64,000 nucleotides of DNA from Microbacterium sp. 4R-513 (GCF_011046485.1 NZ_CP049256.1:3038001-3102000); one strand, 5' to 3'. Positions 1-9,894 are shown, numbered from the stretch's first letter. The notes: generated from the sequence alone by a model not told the origin. A program made the numbers and translations.

Positions 1-672
1 TATGCGCTCGAGGTGCTCGACACGCTCGTCGACGAAGGCGTGAAGATGCTCGTGATCGCGTGCAACACGGCGTCGGCTGCCATGCTCCGCGATGCGCGGG
101 AGCGCTACGACGTGCCCGTCGTCGAGGTCATCGGTCCGGCTGTCCGCACGGCGATGTCGACGACCCGCAACGGCCGGATCGGCGTGATCGGCACCGAGGG
201 CACGATCGGCTCGCGGGCGTACCAGGACATGCTCGAGGTCAACGAGCGCCTCACCGTGTTCGCCCAGGCGTGCCCGCGGTTCGTCGAGTTCGTCGAGGCC
301 GGCGTGACGGAGTCCTCCGAGGTGCTCGCGGTCGCCGAGGAGTACCTCGCGCCGCTCCGCCACGCGGACGTCGACACCCTCGTGCTCGGCTGCACGCACT
401 ATCCCTTCCTCGAGGGCGCCATCAGCTACGTCATGGGCCCCGAGGTCTCGCTCGTCTCGAGCGACACCGAGACGGCGAAGGACGTGTACCGGCAGCTGGT
501 CTCCCGCGACCTGCTCGCGGGCCGGGATGCCGCGCCCCGCCATGTCTACGAAGCCACCGGCGCCTCCGCCGACGAATTCCTCCGCCTCGCACACCGCCTG
601 ATGGGCCGCGAGGTGACCGACGTCCGCCTCGTGCAGACCGGTGCCATCGACCTCGTGAAGGGAAACTCATGA
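1..672 (+). CDS. murI: Glutamate racemase (5' end outside window)
   Basis: Interconverts L- and D-glutamate, supplying D-Glu for peptidoglycan precursors in the cytoplasm. The frame is open from base 1, so the true start lies upstream; 223 residues are visible of a family of about 265-280. The two catalytic cysteines of the Asp/Glu racemase family are visible: Cys in ACNTASA (visible residue 21) and Cys in GCTHYPF (visible residue 131). The stop overlaps the rph start (ATGA), so the two are translationally coupled. The murI-rph-rdgB order is common in Actinobacteria. Confidence 0.95.
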   Translation, partial: YALEVLDTLVDEGVKMLVIACNTASAAMLRDARERYDVPVVEVIGPAVRTAMSTTRNGRIGVIGTEGTIGSRAYQDMLEVNERLTVFAQACPRFVEFVEAGVTESSEVLAVAEEYLAPLRHADVDTLVLGCTHYPFLEGAISYVMGPEVSLVSSDTETAKDVYRQLVSRDLLAGRDAAPRHVYEATGASADEFLRLAHRLMGREVTDVRLVQTGAIDLVKGNS

Positions 673-1421
673 CCGACCTCGTCAGCACCACTCTCCGGGC
701 CGACGGCCGTTCCGTCGACCAGCTCCGTCCCGTCGTCATCGAACGGGGGTGGAGCAGCCAGGCCGAGGGGTCGGCGCTCATCTCGTTCGGGAACACGAAG
801 GTGCTCTGCACGGCGTCGTTCACGAACGGCGTGCCGCGGTGGCTCACCGGCAAGGGCAAGGGCTGGGTCACGGCCGAGTACGCGATGCTGCCGCGCGCGA
901 CCAACGAGCGGAACGACCGCGAATCGGTCAAGGGGCGCATCGGCGGTCGCACGCACGAGATCTCGCGCCTGATCGGCCGTGCGCTGCGCTCGGTCGTCGA
1001 CACGAAGGCGCTGGGCGAGAACACGATCGTCATCGACTGCGACGTGCTGCAGGCCGACGGCGGCACGCGCACAGCAGCCATCACGGGGGCCTATGTCGCC
1101 CTCGCCGACGCGATCGAGTGGGCGCGCGGGAAGAAGTTCGTCGGTCAGAGGTCGCAGGTGCTCATCGACTCGGTCGCCGCCGTCTCGGTCGGCATCATCG
1201 ACGGCGAGCCGATGCTCGACCTCGCATATGTCGAGGACGTCCGCGCGGAGACAGACATGAACGTCGTCGTGACGGGCCGCGGGCTCTTCGTCGAGGTGCA
1301 GGGCACGGCCGAGGGGGCGCCGTTCGACAAGCGCGAGCTCGATCGCCTTCTCGAGCTCGGGGTGAACGGCTGCGCGGAGTTGCGCGACCTGCAGGCCGCC
1401 GCCCTGGCGCCGGGCGTCTGA
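669..1421 (+). CDS. rph: Ribonuclease PH
   Basis: Phosphate-dependent 3'-5' exoribonuclease that trims the 3' ends of tRNA precursors. The ATG at 669 overlaps the murI stop and gives 250 residues, a normal length for the family. Characteristic RNase PH segments are visible: [12 protein letters not shown] in the middle, then [18 protein letters not shown], and the N-terminal [10 protein letters not shown] start. The longer open frame upstream of 669 runs antiphase to murI and was not used. Confidence 0.96.
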   Translation: MTDLVSTTLRADGRSVDQLRPVVIERGWSSQAEGSALISFGNTKVLCTASFTNGVPRWLTGKGKGWVTAEYAMLPRATNERNDRESVKGRIGGRTHEISRLIGRALRSVVDTKALGENTIVIDCDVLQADGGTRTAAITGAYVALADAIEWARGKKFVGQRSQVLIDSVAAVSVGIIDGEPMLDLAYVEDVRAETDMNVVVTGRGLFVEVQGTAEGAPFDKRELDRLLELGVNGCAELRDLQAAALAPGV

Positions 1422-1423
1422 CT

Positions 1424-2038
1424 GTGCCTCAGGTCGTGCTCGCGACGCACAACCCGCACAAGGTCGAGGAATTCCAGGCGATCGTCGCCGCGACGCGTCC
1501 CGACCTCGAGGTCGTGGGCTACGACGGCCCTGAGCCGGTCGAGGACGGCACCAGCTTCGCCGAGAACGCCCTGATCAAGGCCCGCGCCGCGGCGGCCCAC
1601 ACCGGCCTCCCCGCCCTCGCGGACGACTCGGGCATCTGCGTCGACGTGCTCGGCGGTTCGCCGGGGGTGTTCTCGGCCTATTGGGCAGGACATGCCAAGG
1701 ATGCCGCGGCCAACCTGAACCTCCTGCTCGACCAGCTCTCCGACATCCGCGATCCCCACCGCTCGGCGCAGTTCGTGTCGACGATCGCGCTCGTCGTTCC
1801 CGCCGGCGCGGCGGGAAGCGCTGCCGGCGAGCACGTCGTCGAGGGCGTCTGGCCGGGCCGCCTGGCGAGTGCCGCCGCGGGGTCGGGCGGCTTCGGCTAC
1901 GACCCGATCTTCGTCCCGGACGAGCAGCCGACCGCCGACGAGCGCAGCGTCGGGGAGTGGACCGCCGACGAGAAGAACGCGGCATCCCACCGCGCCCGCG
2001 CGTTCCGCGCCCTCGTGCCGCTCCTAGAGGCCCTCTGA
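1424..2038 (+). CDS. rdgB: Non-canonical purine NTP pyrophosphatase (RdgB/HAM1)
   Basis: Hydrolyses dITP, dXTP and ITP to monophosphates and so keeps deaminated purines out of nucleic acids. GTG start at 1424, two bases after the rph stop; 204 residues, normal length. Family motifs are present: N-terminal ATHNPHKVEEF (substrate binding), the central DDSGICVDVLGGSPGVFSA segment, and GGFGYDPIF near residue 155. It is the last gene of the murI-rph-rdgB group. The longer open frame reaching back into rph is a shadow. Confidence 0.95.
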   Translation: MPQVVLATHNPHKVEEFQAIVAATRPDLEVVGYDGPEPVEDGTSFAENALIKARAAAAHTGLPALADDSGICVDVLGGSPGVFSAYWAGHAKDAAANLNLLLDQLSDIRDPHRSAQFVSTIALVVPAGAAGSAAGEHVVEGVWPGRLASAAAGSGGFGYDPIFVPDEQPTADERSVGEWTADEKNAASHRARAFRALVPLLEAL

Positions 2039-2112
2039 GCCTGAGAATCACACTCATTCCCGACTTGCGCCGATCGCGGCGGGCGGGTCGCACCGAGTCG
2101 TAGCCTGGGGCC

Positions 2113-3033
2113 ATGCACGACCATGCCCACGGTGTCCCGGCGGGGATCCGCGGAGCCGGCCCCCGCCGCCTCCTCGCCATCTCGCTCGGCATCACCGCGA
2201 TCGTCATGCTCGTGCAGATCGTCGGGTCGGTCCTGTCCGGATCGCTCGCGCTCCTCGCCGACGCCGCGCACATGTTCACGGATGCCGCGGCCCTGGTGAT
2301 CGCGCTCATCGCCTCGTCCGTCGCGGCACGGCCCCCGGACGACCGGCGCACGTTCGGCTATCAGCGCGCCGAGGTGCTGGGTGCGCTCGTCAACGGTGTG
2401 ATCCTCATCGTCCTGGCGGTGTGGGTCGCGGTGGAGGCCGTCCGCCGCCTGATGCAGCCGTCGGAGGTCGAGATCGCCGGGGGCCTCATGCTCGCGGTCG
2501 CGATCGTCGGCCTGGTCGCGAACTCGATCTCGATGTGGGTCCTGAGCGCCGCCCAGCGCACGAGCATCAACGTGCGCGGGGCGTATCTCGAGGTGCTCGG
2601 CGACATGCTGGGATCGGCCGCCGTGATCGTCGCCGCGATCGTCGTCCTCACGACGGGCTGGATGCAGGCGGATGCCGTGGCATCCCTCCTCATCGCCGCG
2701 ATGATCGTGCCGCGAGCCATCGGACTGCTGCGCGAGGTCGTCTCGGTGCTCGCGGAGTCGTCGCCCGAGAACGTGCATGTCCGCGAGATCCGCCAGCACA
2801 TCGTCTCGACCCCCGGCGTGGTCGACGTGCATGACGTGCATGTGTGGCAGCTCACGCGCGGCGCGCCGGTGTTCACCGCGCATGTCGTCGTCGACCCCGA
2901 GACGCTGCGGGACGGGCGATCCGGCGAGATGCTCGAGCAGCTGCAGGGATGCCTCAGCACGCACTTCGACGTCGAGCACTCGACGTTCCAACTCGAGCCG
3001 GCGGGGCACGTCGAGCACGACGCGCACCTGTGA
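2113..3033 (+). CDS. Cation diffusion facilitator (zinc/cobalt-type exporter)
   Basis: Proton-coupled efflux of divalent metal ions across the cytoplasmic membrane, in the ZitB/CzcD branch of the CDF family. 306 residues with six hydrophobic segments, a short His-containing N-terminus (MHDHAH) and a cytoplasmic C-terminal domain rich in His (DVHDVHVW). The transport-site motif DAAHMFTDA is intact in TM2; in TM5 the partner motif reads EVLGD, with Glu where many homologues have His. A spaced GAAT/ATTC repeat lies about 55 bases upstream (see findings). Metal specificity cannot be set from sequence. Confidence 0.88.
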   Translation: MHDHAHGVPAGIRGAGPRRLLAISLGITAIVMLVQIVGSVLSGSLALLADAAHMFTDAAALVIALIASSVAARPPDDRRTFGYQRAEVLGALVNGVILIVLAVWVAVEAVRRLMQPSEVEIAGGLMLAVAIVGLVANSISMWVLSAAQRTSINVRGAYLEVLGDMLGSAAVIVAAIVVLTTGWMQADAVASLLIAAMIVPRAIGLLREVVSVLAESSPENVHVREIRQHIVSTPGVVDVHDVHVWQLTRGAPVFTAHVVVDPETLRDGRSGEMLEQLQGCLSTHFDVEHSTFQLEPAGHVEHDAHL

Positions 3034-3036
3034 CCA

Positions 3037-5616
3037 TCAGCTCTCGCGCACGACCTCCTCTGGTCGCTTGTCGGGGCGCAGTCCGCGCCAGCGCGGGTGA
3101 CGGAGGATGCCGCCGGGCGTGAACTCGCCGAACTCCACCTCGGCGACGACCTCCGGCCGCACCCACTGAACCCCTCGGGCATCCAGCGACGGCACGCCGA
3201 CCAGGGGGTTCTCATTCGTCTCGAGCGGCGCGAGCTGCTTCTGCAGGGCACGCAGCACCGAATCGCTGAACCCCGTGCCGACGCGGCCCGCGTACTGGAG
3301 GCCGTCGGGTCCGGGGATGCCGAGGAGCAGCGAACCGAACGTCGAGGCGCGCGCACCTTGACCCGGGCGGATCCCGGCGACGACGACCTCCTGCGTCCGG
3401 GTGAGCTTCACCTTGAGCGAGGAGTCGGACCGCACGCCCCGGCGGTAGACCGAGCGGGGGTCCTTGACGACGATCCCCTCGAGGTCGAACCGGCGGCTGG
3501 CGTCGAGTGCGGCATCCACGTCGTCGAAGACGGGCGGAACGACGATCGAGGGGATGCTGCGGGCGGCGACGTCTTCGAGGATTCGCCGGCGCTCCGTCAG
3601 GGGGAGGCCCGTGACGTCCTTCCCCCGGGCGACGAGGACGTCGAAGAGGTAGTAGTGGACAGGCGTGCGCTTGGCGAGGCGGGCGATGTCGCCGGCGCCG
3701 ACGAGGTTCATCCGCGTCTGCAGCAGCGGGAAGCTCGGTCGGCCGTTGTCGAGCGCGACCAGCTCGCCGTCGACGACGCACGGCTCGGCACCGAGGCCGG
3801 GATCGCTGCCGGTGATCTCGGGATACTTCACGGTGCTCTCGTTCCCGCTGCGCGCCCACAGCCGAAGCGACGTGCCGTCCCACACGCCGACGGCGCGGAT
3901 GCCGTCCCACTTCGCCTCGGCCCAGGCCGGTTCGCCCCACTGCCGTGCATCGGCCCGCGCCCGGTCGGCGGACGCGCTCGTCGAGAGCATCGGCTTCAGG
4001 TCGGCGGGATCCGGCGGCCAGCTCGCCGGCGGGGCTTCCGCCAGAAGCTCGTCGACGCTCTTCCGACCCCTCTTCCCGCCCTTCTTGCCGCCCAGGGAGG
4101 CGGGGGCCTCCACCGCGGCGGCCGGGGCCGGTGTGCGGCGCCGACGGGCGGTCGGCCGCGGCTCGTCGGCCTGCGGCGACGGCTCGACGGGGATGCCATC
4201 CGGCTGCACGCTGCCCTCGGCATCCGTCTTCATCCGGTGCAGCAGCCAGCTGGACTTCTCCCCCTCGCCCTCCGTGCGGATGAGCGCGAGACGGACGCGG
4301 CCGAGAGGGCCACCTGGACGGCCTTCGGCGGTGAAGATGATCTCGTCATCGCGCCATTTCTCGAGCTCGTAGCGGCCGTCGTCCCAGATCGTCACGCTCC
4401 CGCCGCCGTACTCGCCCATCGGGATCGTGCCCTCGAACGAGGCGTACTCCATCGGGTGGTCCTCGGTCTGGATCGCGAGGTTGTTGCGCTTGTACGAGTG
4501 CGGGACACCGCGCGGCACGGCCCAGCTGACGAGCACTCCGTCCCGCTCCAGCCGGAAGTCCCAGTGCAGCGCCGTCGCGTGATGCTCCTGGATGACGAAG
4601 GTGGGCAGCTCATCGGCCGGCCGCACGGCCGCCGCGGGGTTCGACGGGACCGGCTCGGGTGTGCGATCGGACGAGCGCATCGAGATGTAGGTGCTGAGGG
4701 GTCCCTCGTCGGCTTCGCGCCCGCCCGCGTGGAAGCCGAGCGGCGAGAGGGGATCGCCGATCTCGTCGACGCGGTCCAGCACCTCGCCGAACAGCAGGTG
4801 CCTGAGTCCCGGGTCGTCCAGCTCGTCCCACGTGCGGGGCACGGCGACCGTCGGATGCGGCCGGCCGCGCAGCGAGTACGGCGCGATCGTCGTCTTCGAG
4901 CCGTTGTTCTGGCTCCAGTCGATCAGCACGCGGCCGCCGCGGATCGCCTTCTTCATGCTGCTCACGACCAGATCCGGATGATCGGCCTCGATCGCGCGGG
5001 CCAGCTCGTGCGCGAGCGCCGACGCCTGCTCGCTCGACTGCCCTGGCGGCAGCGCGGAGTAGAGCTGGATGCCTTTGCTCCCGCTCGTGACCGGGTAGGG
5101 GTCGAGCCCCATGTGGGTCAGGATGTCGCGTGCCCACCGCGCCACCTGGGCGCACTCGGGCAGCCCCGCGCCGGGTCCCGGGTCGAGGTCGAGCACGAGC
5201 CGGTCCGCGTCGCCCCTGTCGCCGGTCGGGGTGAAGCGCCACTGCGGAACGTGCAGCTCGAGGCTCGCCACCTGGGCGAGGTACACGATCGTCGGCACGT
5301 CCCCGGCGATGGGGTAGTCCTTGGGCCCGCCGGAGTGGGGGATCGGCAGGCGCCGGACCCAGTCGGGGGCGCCGCGCTCGAGGTCCTTCGCGAAGAACGG
5401 CTGTCCCGGATGCTCCTCGGTGCCGACGCCGTCCGGCCAGCGCTTGCGGGTGACGGGCCGGCCGATGACATGGGGGATCATCGTCGGCGCGATGCGCGTG
5501 TAGTAGTCGATGACCTCGGCCTTCGTGGTGCCCGTCTCGGGGTACAGCACCTTGCCGAGATTCGTGAGGCGCAGGCGTCTGCCACCGATCCTCACGAGCT
5601 GTTCATCGCCGGGCAT
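3037..5616 (-). CDS. ligD: ATP-dependent DNA ligase LigD (Pol-PE-Lig fusion)
   Basis: Multifunctional end-joining enzyme that works with Ku at double-strand breaks. 859 residues in the order polymerase/primase domain (about 1-290, metal-binding LDLDPG with Asp143 and Asp145), 3'-phosphoesterase domain (about 335-465, His345/346, His351 and Asp353 in HHATALHWDF), a low-complexity basic Pro/Ala linker (about 475-530), then the ATP-dependent ligase domain (about 540-859) with the adenylation motif KWDGIR at Lys569. This is the mycobacterial domain order, all three activities on one chain. The gene converges on the CDF gene and is divergent from the lipoprotein and ku genes. Confidence 0.95.
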   Translation of the reverse strand: MPGDEQLVRIGGRRLRLTNLGKVLYPETGTTKAEVIDYYTRIAPTMIPHVIGRPVTRKRWPDGVGTEEHPGQPFFAKDLERGAPDWVRRLPIPHSGGPKDYPIAGDVPTIVYLAQVASLELHVPQWRFTPTGDRGDADRLVLDLDPGPGAGLPECAQVARWARDILTHMGLDPYPVTSGSKGIQLYSALPPGQSSEQASALAHELARAIEADHPDLVVSSMKKAIRGGRVLIDWSQNNGSKTTIAPYSLRGRPHPTVAVPRTWDELDDPGLRHLLFGEVLDRVDEIGDPLSPLGFHAGGREADEGPLSTYISMRSSDRTPEPVPSNPAAAVRPADELPTFVIQEHHATALHWDFRLERDGVLVSWAVPRGVPHSYKRNNLAIQTEDHPMEYASFEGTIPMGEYGGGSVTIWDDGRYELEKWRDDEIIFTAEGRPGGPLGRVRLALIRTEGEGEKSSWLLHRMKTDAEGSVQPDGIPVEPSPQADEPRPTARRRRTPAPAAAVEAPASLGGKKGGKRGRKSVDELLAEAPPASWPPDPADLKPMLSTSASADRARADARQWGEPAWAEAKWDGIRAVGVWDGTSLRLWARSGNESTVKYPEITGSDPGLGAEPCVVDGELVALDNGRPSFPLLQTRMNLVGAGDIARLAKRTPVHYYLFDVLVARGKDVTGLPLTERRRILEDVAARSIPSIVVPPVFDDVDAALDASRRFDLEGIVVKDPRSVYRRGVRSDSSLKVKLTRTQEVVVAGIRPGQGARASTFGSLLLGIPGPDGLQYAGRVGTGFSDSVLRALQKQLAPLETNENPLVGVPSLDARGVQWVRPEVVAEVEFGEFTPGGILRHPRWRGLRPDKRPEEVVRES

Positions 5617-5703
5617 GGCACCATCCTGCCGTCTGGACCACTCCCGGCACCTCGAAAACAGCAGTCAACGGGCGTAAAATGCGGCGTCAAGAGGCGTTTT
5701 CGC

Positions 5704-6483
5704 ATGTTCATCCGACGCATGCTCGGGCCCATGGTCCTCACCGCACTGCTGGCGCTGACGGCGTGCGCCTCCGCCGCGCCCGAACCGACGCCCGCTGACA
5801 CCGGCGCGTCGTCCGCGCCGGCGAAACCCTCCCCGGCCTCTCCCTCGGCGGAGGAGCCCGCGGCCCGAGCCGCGATCACGATCGATCGGCCATCCGGGGG
5901 TAAGACGGTGTCGGTGCCGTTCGTGGTCAGTGGATCGGCGGATGTCTTCGAAGCGGCGCTCACCATCGACGCCGTGGATGCCTCGGGCATGCAGGCGTGC
6001 GTGCGCCATCTCATGGCGACGTCGGGCAGCGGCACCCGGGGCACGTGGGAGGGGACGCTGGCCTTCCCGCCGGAGGAGGACACCCTGGAGGTCACCTTGC
6101 GCGCCTACACTCTCAGCGCGCAGGACGGCTCGATGGCGAACCTCGTCGAGCAGCCGCTCACGATCTCGCCCGACCGGCCGAAGATCATCCTCACGAGCCC
6201 GCGGTGCGGTGATCGCTTCGAACCGGGCGGGCTCATCATCCTGGCCGGAACGGCGGAACTGTTCGAGGCGTCGTTCACGGTGGAGCTGCGCGACTCCAGC
6301 CGCACGATCATGACGATGCCCGTCACGGCAGAGGAGTGCTGCGTCGAGTCGCAGTTCACAGCGCGACTCTCGCTCCCTGCCGATCTTCCGCCGGGCTTCT
6401 ACGACGTCGCCGCCTTCGACGTCAGCGCGAAGGACGGCGCGAACGAGAACGAGTTCGTCGTGCAGATCGAGGTGACGGCCTAG
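5704..6483 (+). CDS. Lipoprotein with two Gmad2/Ig-like domains
   Basis: Predicted membrane-anchored exported lipoprotein of 259 residues. N-terminus is basic, then hydrophobic, ending in lipobox LTAC (LTALLALTAC), followed by an Ala/Pro/Ser-rich linker. Two similar domains follow: about residues 58-155 (begins ITIDRPSGGKTVSVPFVVSG, with FEAALTI) and about 156-259 (begins IILTSPRCGDRF, with LFEASFTVEL); these match the pattern of the Gmad2 immunoglobulin-like domain known from spore-germination proteins. ATG at 5704 is chosen; ATG at 5719 is possible. It sits between ligD and ku, which is suggestive but the protein is extracytoplasmic. Function unknown. Confidence 0.8.
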   Translation: MFIRRMLGPMVLTALLALTACASAAPEPTPADTGASSAPAKPSPASPSAEEPAARAAITIDRPSGGKTVSVPFVVSGSADVFEAALTIDAVDASGMQACVRHLMATSGSGTRGTWEGTLAFPPEEDTLEVTLRAYTLSAQDGSMANLVEQPLTISPDRPKIILTSPRCGDRFEPGGLIILAGTAELFEASFTVELRDSSRTIMTMPVTAEECCVESQFTARLSLPADLPPGFYDVAAFDVSAKDGANENEFVVQIEVTA

Positions 6484-6542
6484 CGGCCGGAAAGCCCGTC
6501 AAGACCTAGCCGTGACGGCTGTGGCCGGTGTGTACTGGTGTG

Positions 6543-7469
6543 ATGAGAGCGATCTGGAAGGGCGCCCTGACCTTCGGCCTCGTCAACGTGCCCGTCAAGG
6601 TGTATGCCGCGACGGAGGATCACGACGTCTCGCTGCACCAGGTGCACAACAAGGACGGCGGACGCATCCGCTACCAGCGGGTGTGCGAGATCGACGGCGA
6701 GGTGGTTCCGTACCAGGACATCGACAAGGCATACGACGACGGCGACAAGACGGTCGTGCTCACCAAGGAGGACCTCGCGTCGCTGCCAGCCGAGCGGAGC
6801 CGCGAGATCGACGTGGTGGAGTTCGTGCCGAGTGAGCAGGTGGATCTGCTGACGCTCGACCGCGCGTACTACCTGGAGCCTGACTCGGCGTCGCCGAAGG
6901 CGTACGTGCTGCTGCGCAAGACGCTCGAGCAGACGGACCGCACCGCCATCGTGCGGTTCTCGCTGCGGCAGAAGACCCGGCTCGCCGCCCTCCGCGTCCG
7001 TGGCGACGTCCTCGTGCTGCAGACGCTGCTGTGGGCCGACGAGGTGCGCGAGGCGAACTTCCCGGCGCTGGACGAGACGGTGCGCATCTCCGCGAAGGAG
7101 CTCGAGCTCTCGGCATCCCTCGTCGACAGCTTCGCGAGCGACTTCGATCCCGAGCAGTTCACCGACGAGTACCAGGCGGAGCTGCGCACGCTCATCGAGG
7201 CGAAGCTCGAGAACGGCGACGCGGTCGACACGGCCGAGACCTTCGGCGAGCAGGAGGAGGAGGCCGGCGGCGAGGTCATCGACCTCATGGCGGCTCTGCG
7301 CGCGTCGGTGGAGCGCTCGCGCGCGGCTCGCTCCGGTGGCGCGGATGAGAAGGCGACGGATGCCGCGCCCCGCAAGACCTCGAAGGCCCCGGCCAAGAAG
7401 CCGGCCGCGAAGAAGAGCACGACGACGAAGAAGACCACGCCCGCCAAGAAGGCCTCGAAGGCCTCTTAG
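6543..7469 (+). CDS. ku: Non-homologous end joining protein Ku
   Basis: Homodimeric ring that binds DNA double-strand ends and recruits LigD. The start MRAIWKGALTFGLVNVPV at 6543 is the usual bacterial Ku N-terminus; an ATG 15 bases upstream is less likely. 308 residues: Ku core to about residue 255, then a Lys/Ala/Thr-rich C-terminal tail (about 270-308) with repeated AKK and TKK units, typical of actinobacterial Ku and likely to bind DNA. Pairs functionally with LigD encoded 0.9 kb away on the opposite strand. Confidence 0.96.
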   Translation: MRAIWKGALTFGLVNVPVKVYAATEDHDVSLHQVHNKDGGRIRYQRVCEIDGEVVPYQDIDKAYDDGDKTVVLTKEDLASLPAERSREIDVVEFVPSEQVDLLTLDRAYYLEPDSASPKAYVLLRKTLEQTDRTAIVRFSLRQKTRLAALRVRGDVLVLQTLLWADEVREANFPALDETVRISAKELELSASLVDSFASDFDPEQFTDEYQAELRTLIEAKLENGDAVDTAETFGEQEEEAGGEVIDLMAALRASVERSRAARSGGADEKATDAAPRKTSKAPAKKPAAKKSTTTKKTTPAKKASKAS

Positions 7470-7485
7470 GCGCCTCGCCCGGCGC

Positions 7486-8283
7486 TCACGCGGTCGGCGG
7501 CGGGGGAGTGCTCTCGTCGCGGCGGGGCTGGTGCTCCCGGCCGCGCTCGAAGATCTCGGGGTCGAGGACGAGGTGGCGGGCCTCGTCATGGTCGGTCACG
7601 ACGTCGTGGCCCGCAGCGGCCTCCTTGCGCGCCTTGGAGCGCTCGCGGAAGTAGTGCCACAGCGTGACGATCAGCGTTCCCCCGACGGCGGCGAGGAGGA
7701 TCAGGTCGATGTACTCGGCGACGAGCTCGCCCACGACCGGGATGAACCCGATCGCGTAGCCGAACATCGTGAGGCCGAAGCCCCACAGGACCGCGCCGAT
7801 GAAGTTGTAGATCGTGTAGCGGCCCTTGTGCATCTTCCCGACACCCGCGGCGACGGGGGCGAAGGTGCGCACGATCGGCACGAACCGGGCGACAATGACC
7901 GTCAGGCCGCCGTATTTCAGGAAGAAGGCGTTCGTGCGCTCCACGTTCTTGACGCTGAAGATGCCCGATTCCTTGCGCTCGAACACGGCCGGCCCGCCCT
8001 TGTAGCCGATGAGGTATCCCACTTCTCCACCGACGAAAGCCGCGAGCCCGATCAGCAGGGCGACCCACCACACGCTGATCCCGAAGACGCCGTTGGGTGC
8101 GGCCTCCGTCGGGTGCGAGAGCAGGCCCGAGATGATCAGCAGAGTGTCACCGGGAAGCAGGAATCCGATCAGCAGACCGGTCTCGGCGAAGACGATGAAG
8201 CAGACGACGAGGAGCGCCCACGGGCCCGCCGCGGCGATGATCGTCTCGGGGTCGAGCCAGGGGATGAGCGCGATGTGCTGCAA
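7486..8283 (-). CDS. DedA family membrane protein
   Basis: Integral membrane protein of the DedA/VTT superfamily, members of which act in undecaprenyl-phosphate or phospholipid flipping and envelope homeostasis. 265 residues with a re-entrant/TM pattern, the acidic GEVGYLIGY segment, and the family motif ARFVPIVRTFAPVAAG followed by FIGAVLWG. The C-terminal 50 residues are hydrophilic and charged, ending in a Pro run. It converges on ku with a 16-bp gap. The substrate cannot be set from sequence. Confidence 0.9.
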   Translation of the reverse strand: MQHIALIPWLDPETIIAAAGPWALLVVCFIVFAETGLLIGFLLPGDTLLIISGLLSHPTEAAPNGVFGISVWWVALLIGLAAFVGGEVGYLIGYKGGPAVFERKESGIFSVKNVERTNAFFLKYGGLTVIVARFVPIVRTFAPVAAGVGKMHKGRYTIYNFIGAVLWGFGLTMFGYAIGFIPVVGELVAEYIDLILLAAVGGTLIVTLWHYFRERSKARKEAAAGHDVVTDHDEARHLVLDPEIFERGREHQPRRDESTPPPPTA

Positions 8284-8351
8284 GGGAGTTCCCGTCGGTC
8301 GAGCGGTCGGCGGTCAAGGGCGGAATGCGGGCCCAGGACCCGGCGACGCCG

Positions 8352-8433
8352 TGCGGAAGGTGGGACTTGAACCCACACGCCCGGAGGCACAGGAACCTAA
8401 ATCCTGCGTGTCTGCCAATTCCACCACTCCCGC
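8352..8433 (-). tRNA. tRNA-Leu (anticodon UAG)
   Basis: Type II tRNA of 82 nt on the minus strand. Acceptor stem GCGGGAG pairs with CTTCCGC (one G-T pair), discriminator A. The anticodon stem CAGGA/TCCTG holds a seven-base loop with TAG, which reads CUA/CUN leucine codons. A variable arm and the T-arm GTGGGTTCAAGTCCCAC are clear. CCA is not encoded. Confidence 0.96.
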
Positions 8434-8585
8434 AAGTGGACTCAGTCTACTGAGCGATCTGTACGCGGGCTGAGGGGGACAGCCCCCGCTCTCAGGGAGG
8501 TCCTCCCGCTCGAATCGTCCTCGGGTTACAGTGACGGCATGCGCGGGGGGCGCCGCCCTCGTCGACGACGCCGTGGGAGGACCAC

Positions 8586-9879
8586 GTGGACGCTCTGCTC
8601 GACCTGCCCGTCATCGACGGGCCGGTGCCGTGGATCCTCGGCATCCTCTCGCTCGGCACCTTGATCGCCCTGCTCGTCCGCAGGCCCACCGGGCGCTGGA
8701 TCGTGCGGATCCTCATCGGAGCCCTCGCGGGCGCCGTTGCGGCCTTGGCGATCTTCCTCGTCGCGAATGCGACGAGCGCCTTCGGGGATCCGCTTCCCCT
8801 GGAGGTGCTGTGGTGGGCGATGGCGGGCCTCGCCGCGACGGGCCTCGCGATCGCGAGTCTCTGGGAGCCCAAGGTGTGGCGGAAGGTCGTCGCGGTCGTC
8901 GGGATCGTCGTGTTCCCCCCTCACCGCCGCGATCGGCATCAACGCGTTCTACGGCCTCGACCCCACCCTCGGCGACGTGTTCGGCGTCTCGGGCAGCCAC
9001 CCGATCGCGGTTCCCACCGCGACGGCGACGGGGAAGGCTCCGGCGAAGCCGCTGTATGAGACGTGGAAGCCTCCCGCCGGCATGCCCACGCAGGGAAAGG
9101 TCGGCACCCAGGTCATCCCGACGGCCCAGTCCGGCTTCGATGCGCGTCCGGCGGGTCTGTACCTCCCGCCGGCCGCCTTGACGAAGGATGCCCCGGACCT
9201 CCCGCTCGTCATCATGATGATGGGCTTCCCCGGCGATCCCGACCCGTCGTACATCGCATCCGTGCTCGACGGCTATGCCGCCAAGAACAACGGGCTGGCG
9301 CCGATCGTCATCGTCGCGGACCAGATCGGCGCATCCGGCAACGACCCGGCGTGCGCCGATTCCGCGGCGTACGGCAAGGCCGAGACCTACATCACGAAGG
9401 ACGTCGTGGATTGGGCGCGCCAGAACCTGCCCATCATCGACGACCCCCGATGGTGGGTCATCGCCGGCTACTCGAACGGCGGAGGCTGCGCCATCAAGTA
9501 CGGCACGAGCTTCCCCGACATGTGGAAGAACATCATCGACGTCTCGGGCGAGCCGTTCCCCGGCTCCGAAGATCCCGACGCCGTGACGAAGACCGTCTAC
9601 GGCGGCGATCAGGCCGCGTTCGAGGCATCCAAGCCCGTCAACATCATGAAGGCCCACCCCGGTGCGTACGACGGCATGACGGCGGTGTTCACGGCCGGCG
9701 CGGACGACCCGACGTACGTTCAGGCTGCGCAGACCGTGTCCGACGCCGCGAAGGCCGCGGGCATGGCGGTGACCTACGAGACGATCCCCGGGGCCGGGCA
9801 CGTCGGGCCGGCGCTGCCCGGCGGCCTTGAGATCGGGTTCCGCGTCATGTATCCCGTGCTCGGACTGTCGGCCGAGTAG
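8586..9879 (+). pseudogene. Membrane-anchored alpha/beta hydrolase (esterase), single-base frameshift
   Basis: Two open frames join into one protein. 8586 to about 8914 encodes four hydrophobic helices (WILGILSLGTLIALLV to VVAVVGIVVF); from about 8921 to 9879 the next frame continues with LTAAIGINAFYG, an extracytoplasmic linker and an esterase-type hydrolase domain with nucleophile motif GYSNGG and a late GAGH that could carry the catalytic His. The break lies in a run of six Cs at 8915-8920; five Cs would restore one protein of about 430 residues. The rest of the gene keeps coding character throughout, so a sequence error is more likely than real decay. Confidence 0.75.
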
Positions 9880-9894
9880 CCCTGGTGCGCGTGC

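Noticed and set aside
3097..6483. Long plus-strand open frame opposite ligD running into the lipoprotein
   Set aside because: Its first 2.6 kb is the GC-rich shadow of ligD with no family motifs; only the part from 5704 has a signal peptide and domains.
8352..8433. tRNA-Leu or tRNA-Lys as integration sites of a genomic island
   Set aside because: No integrase and no repeated tRNA end was seen near 8352 or 42856.
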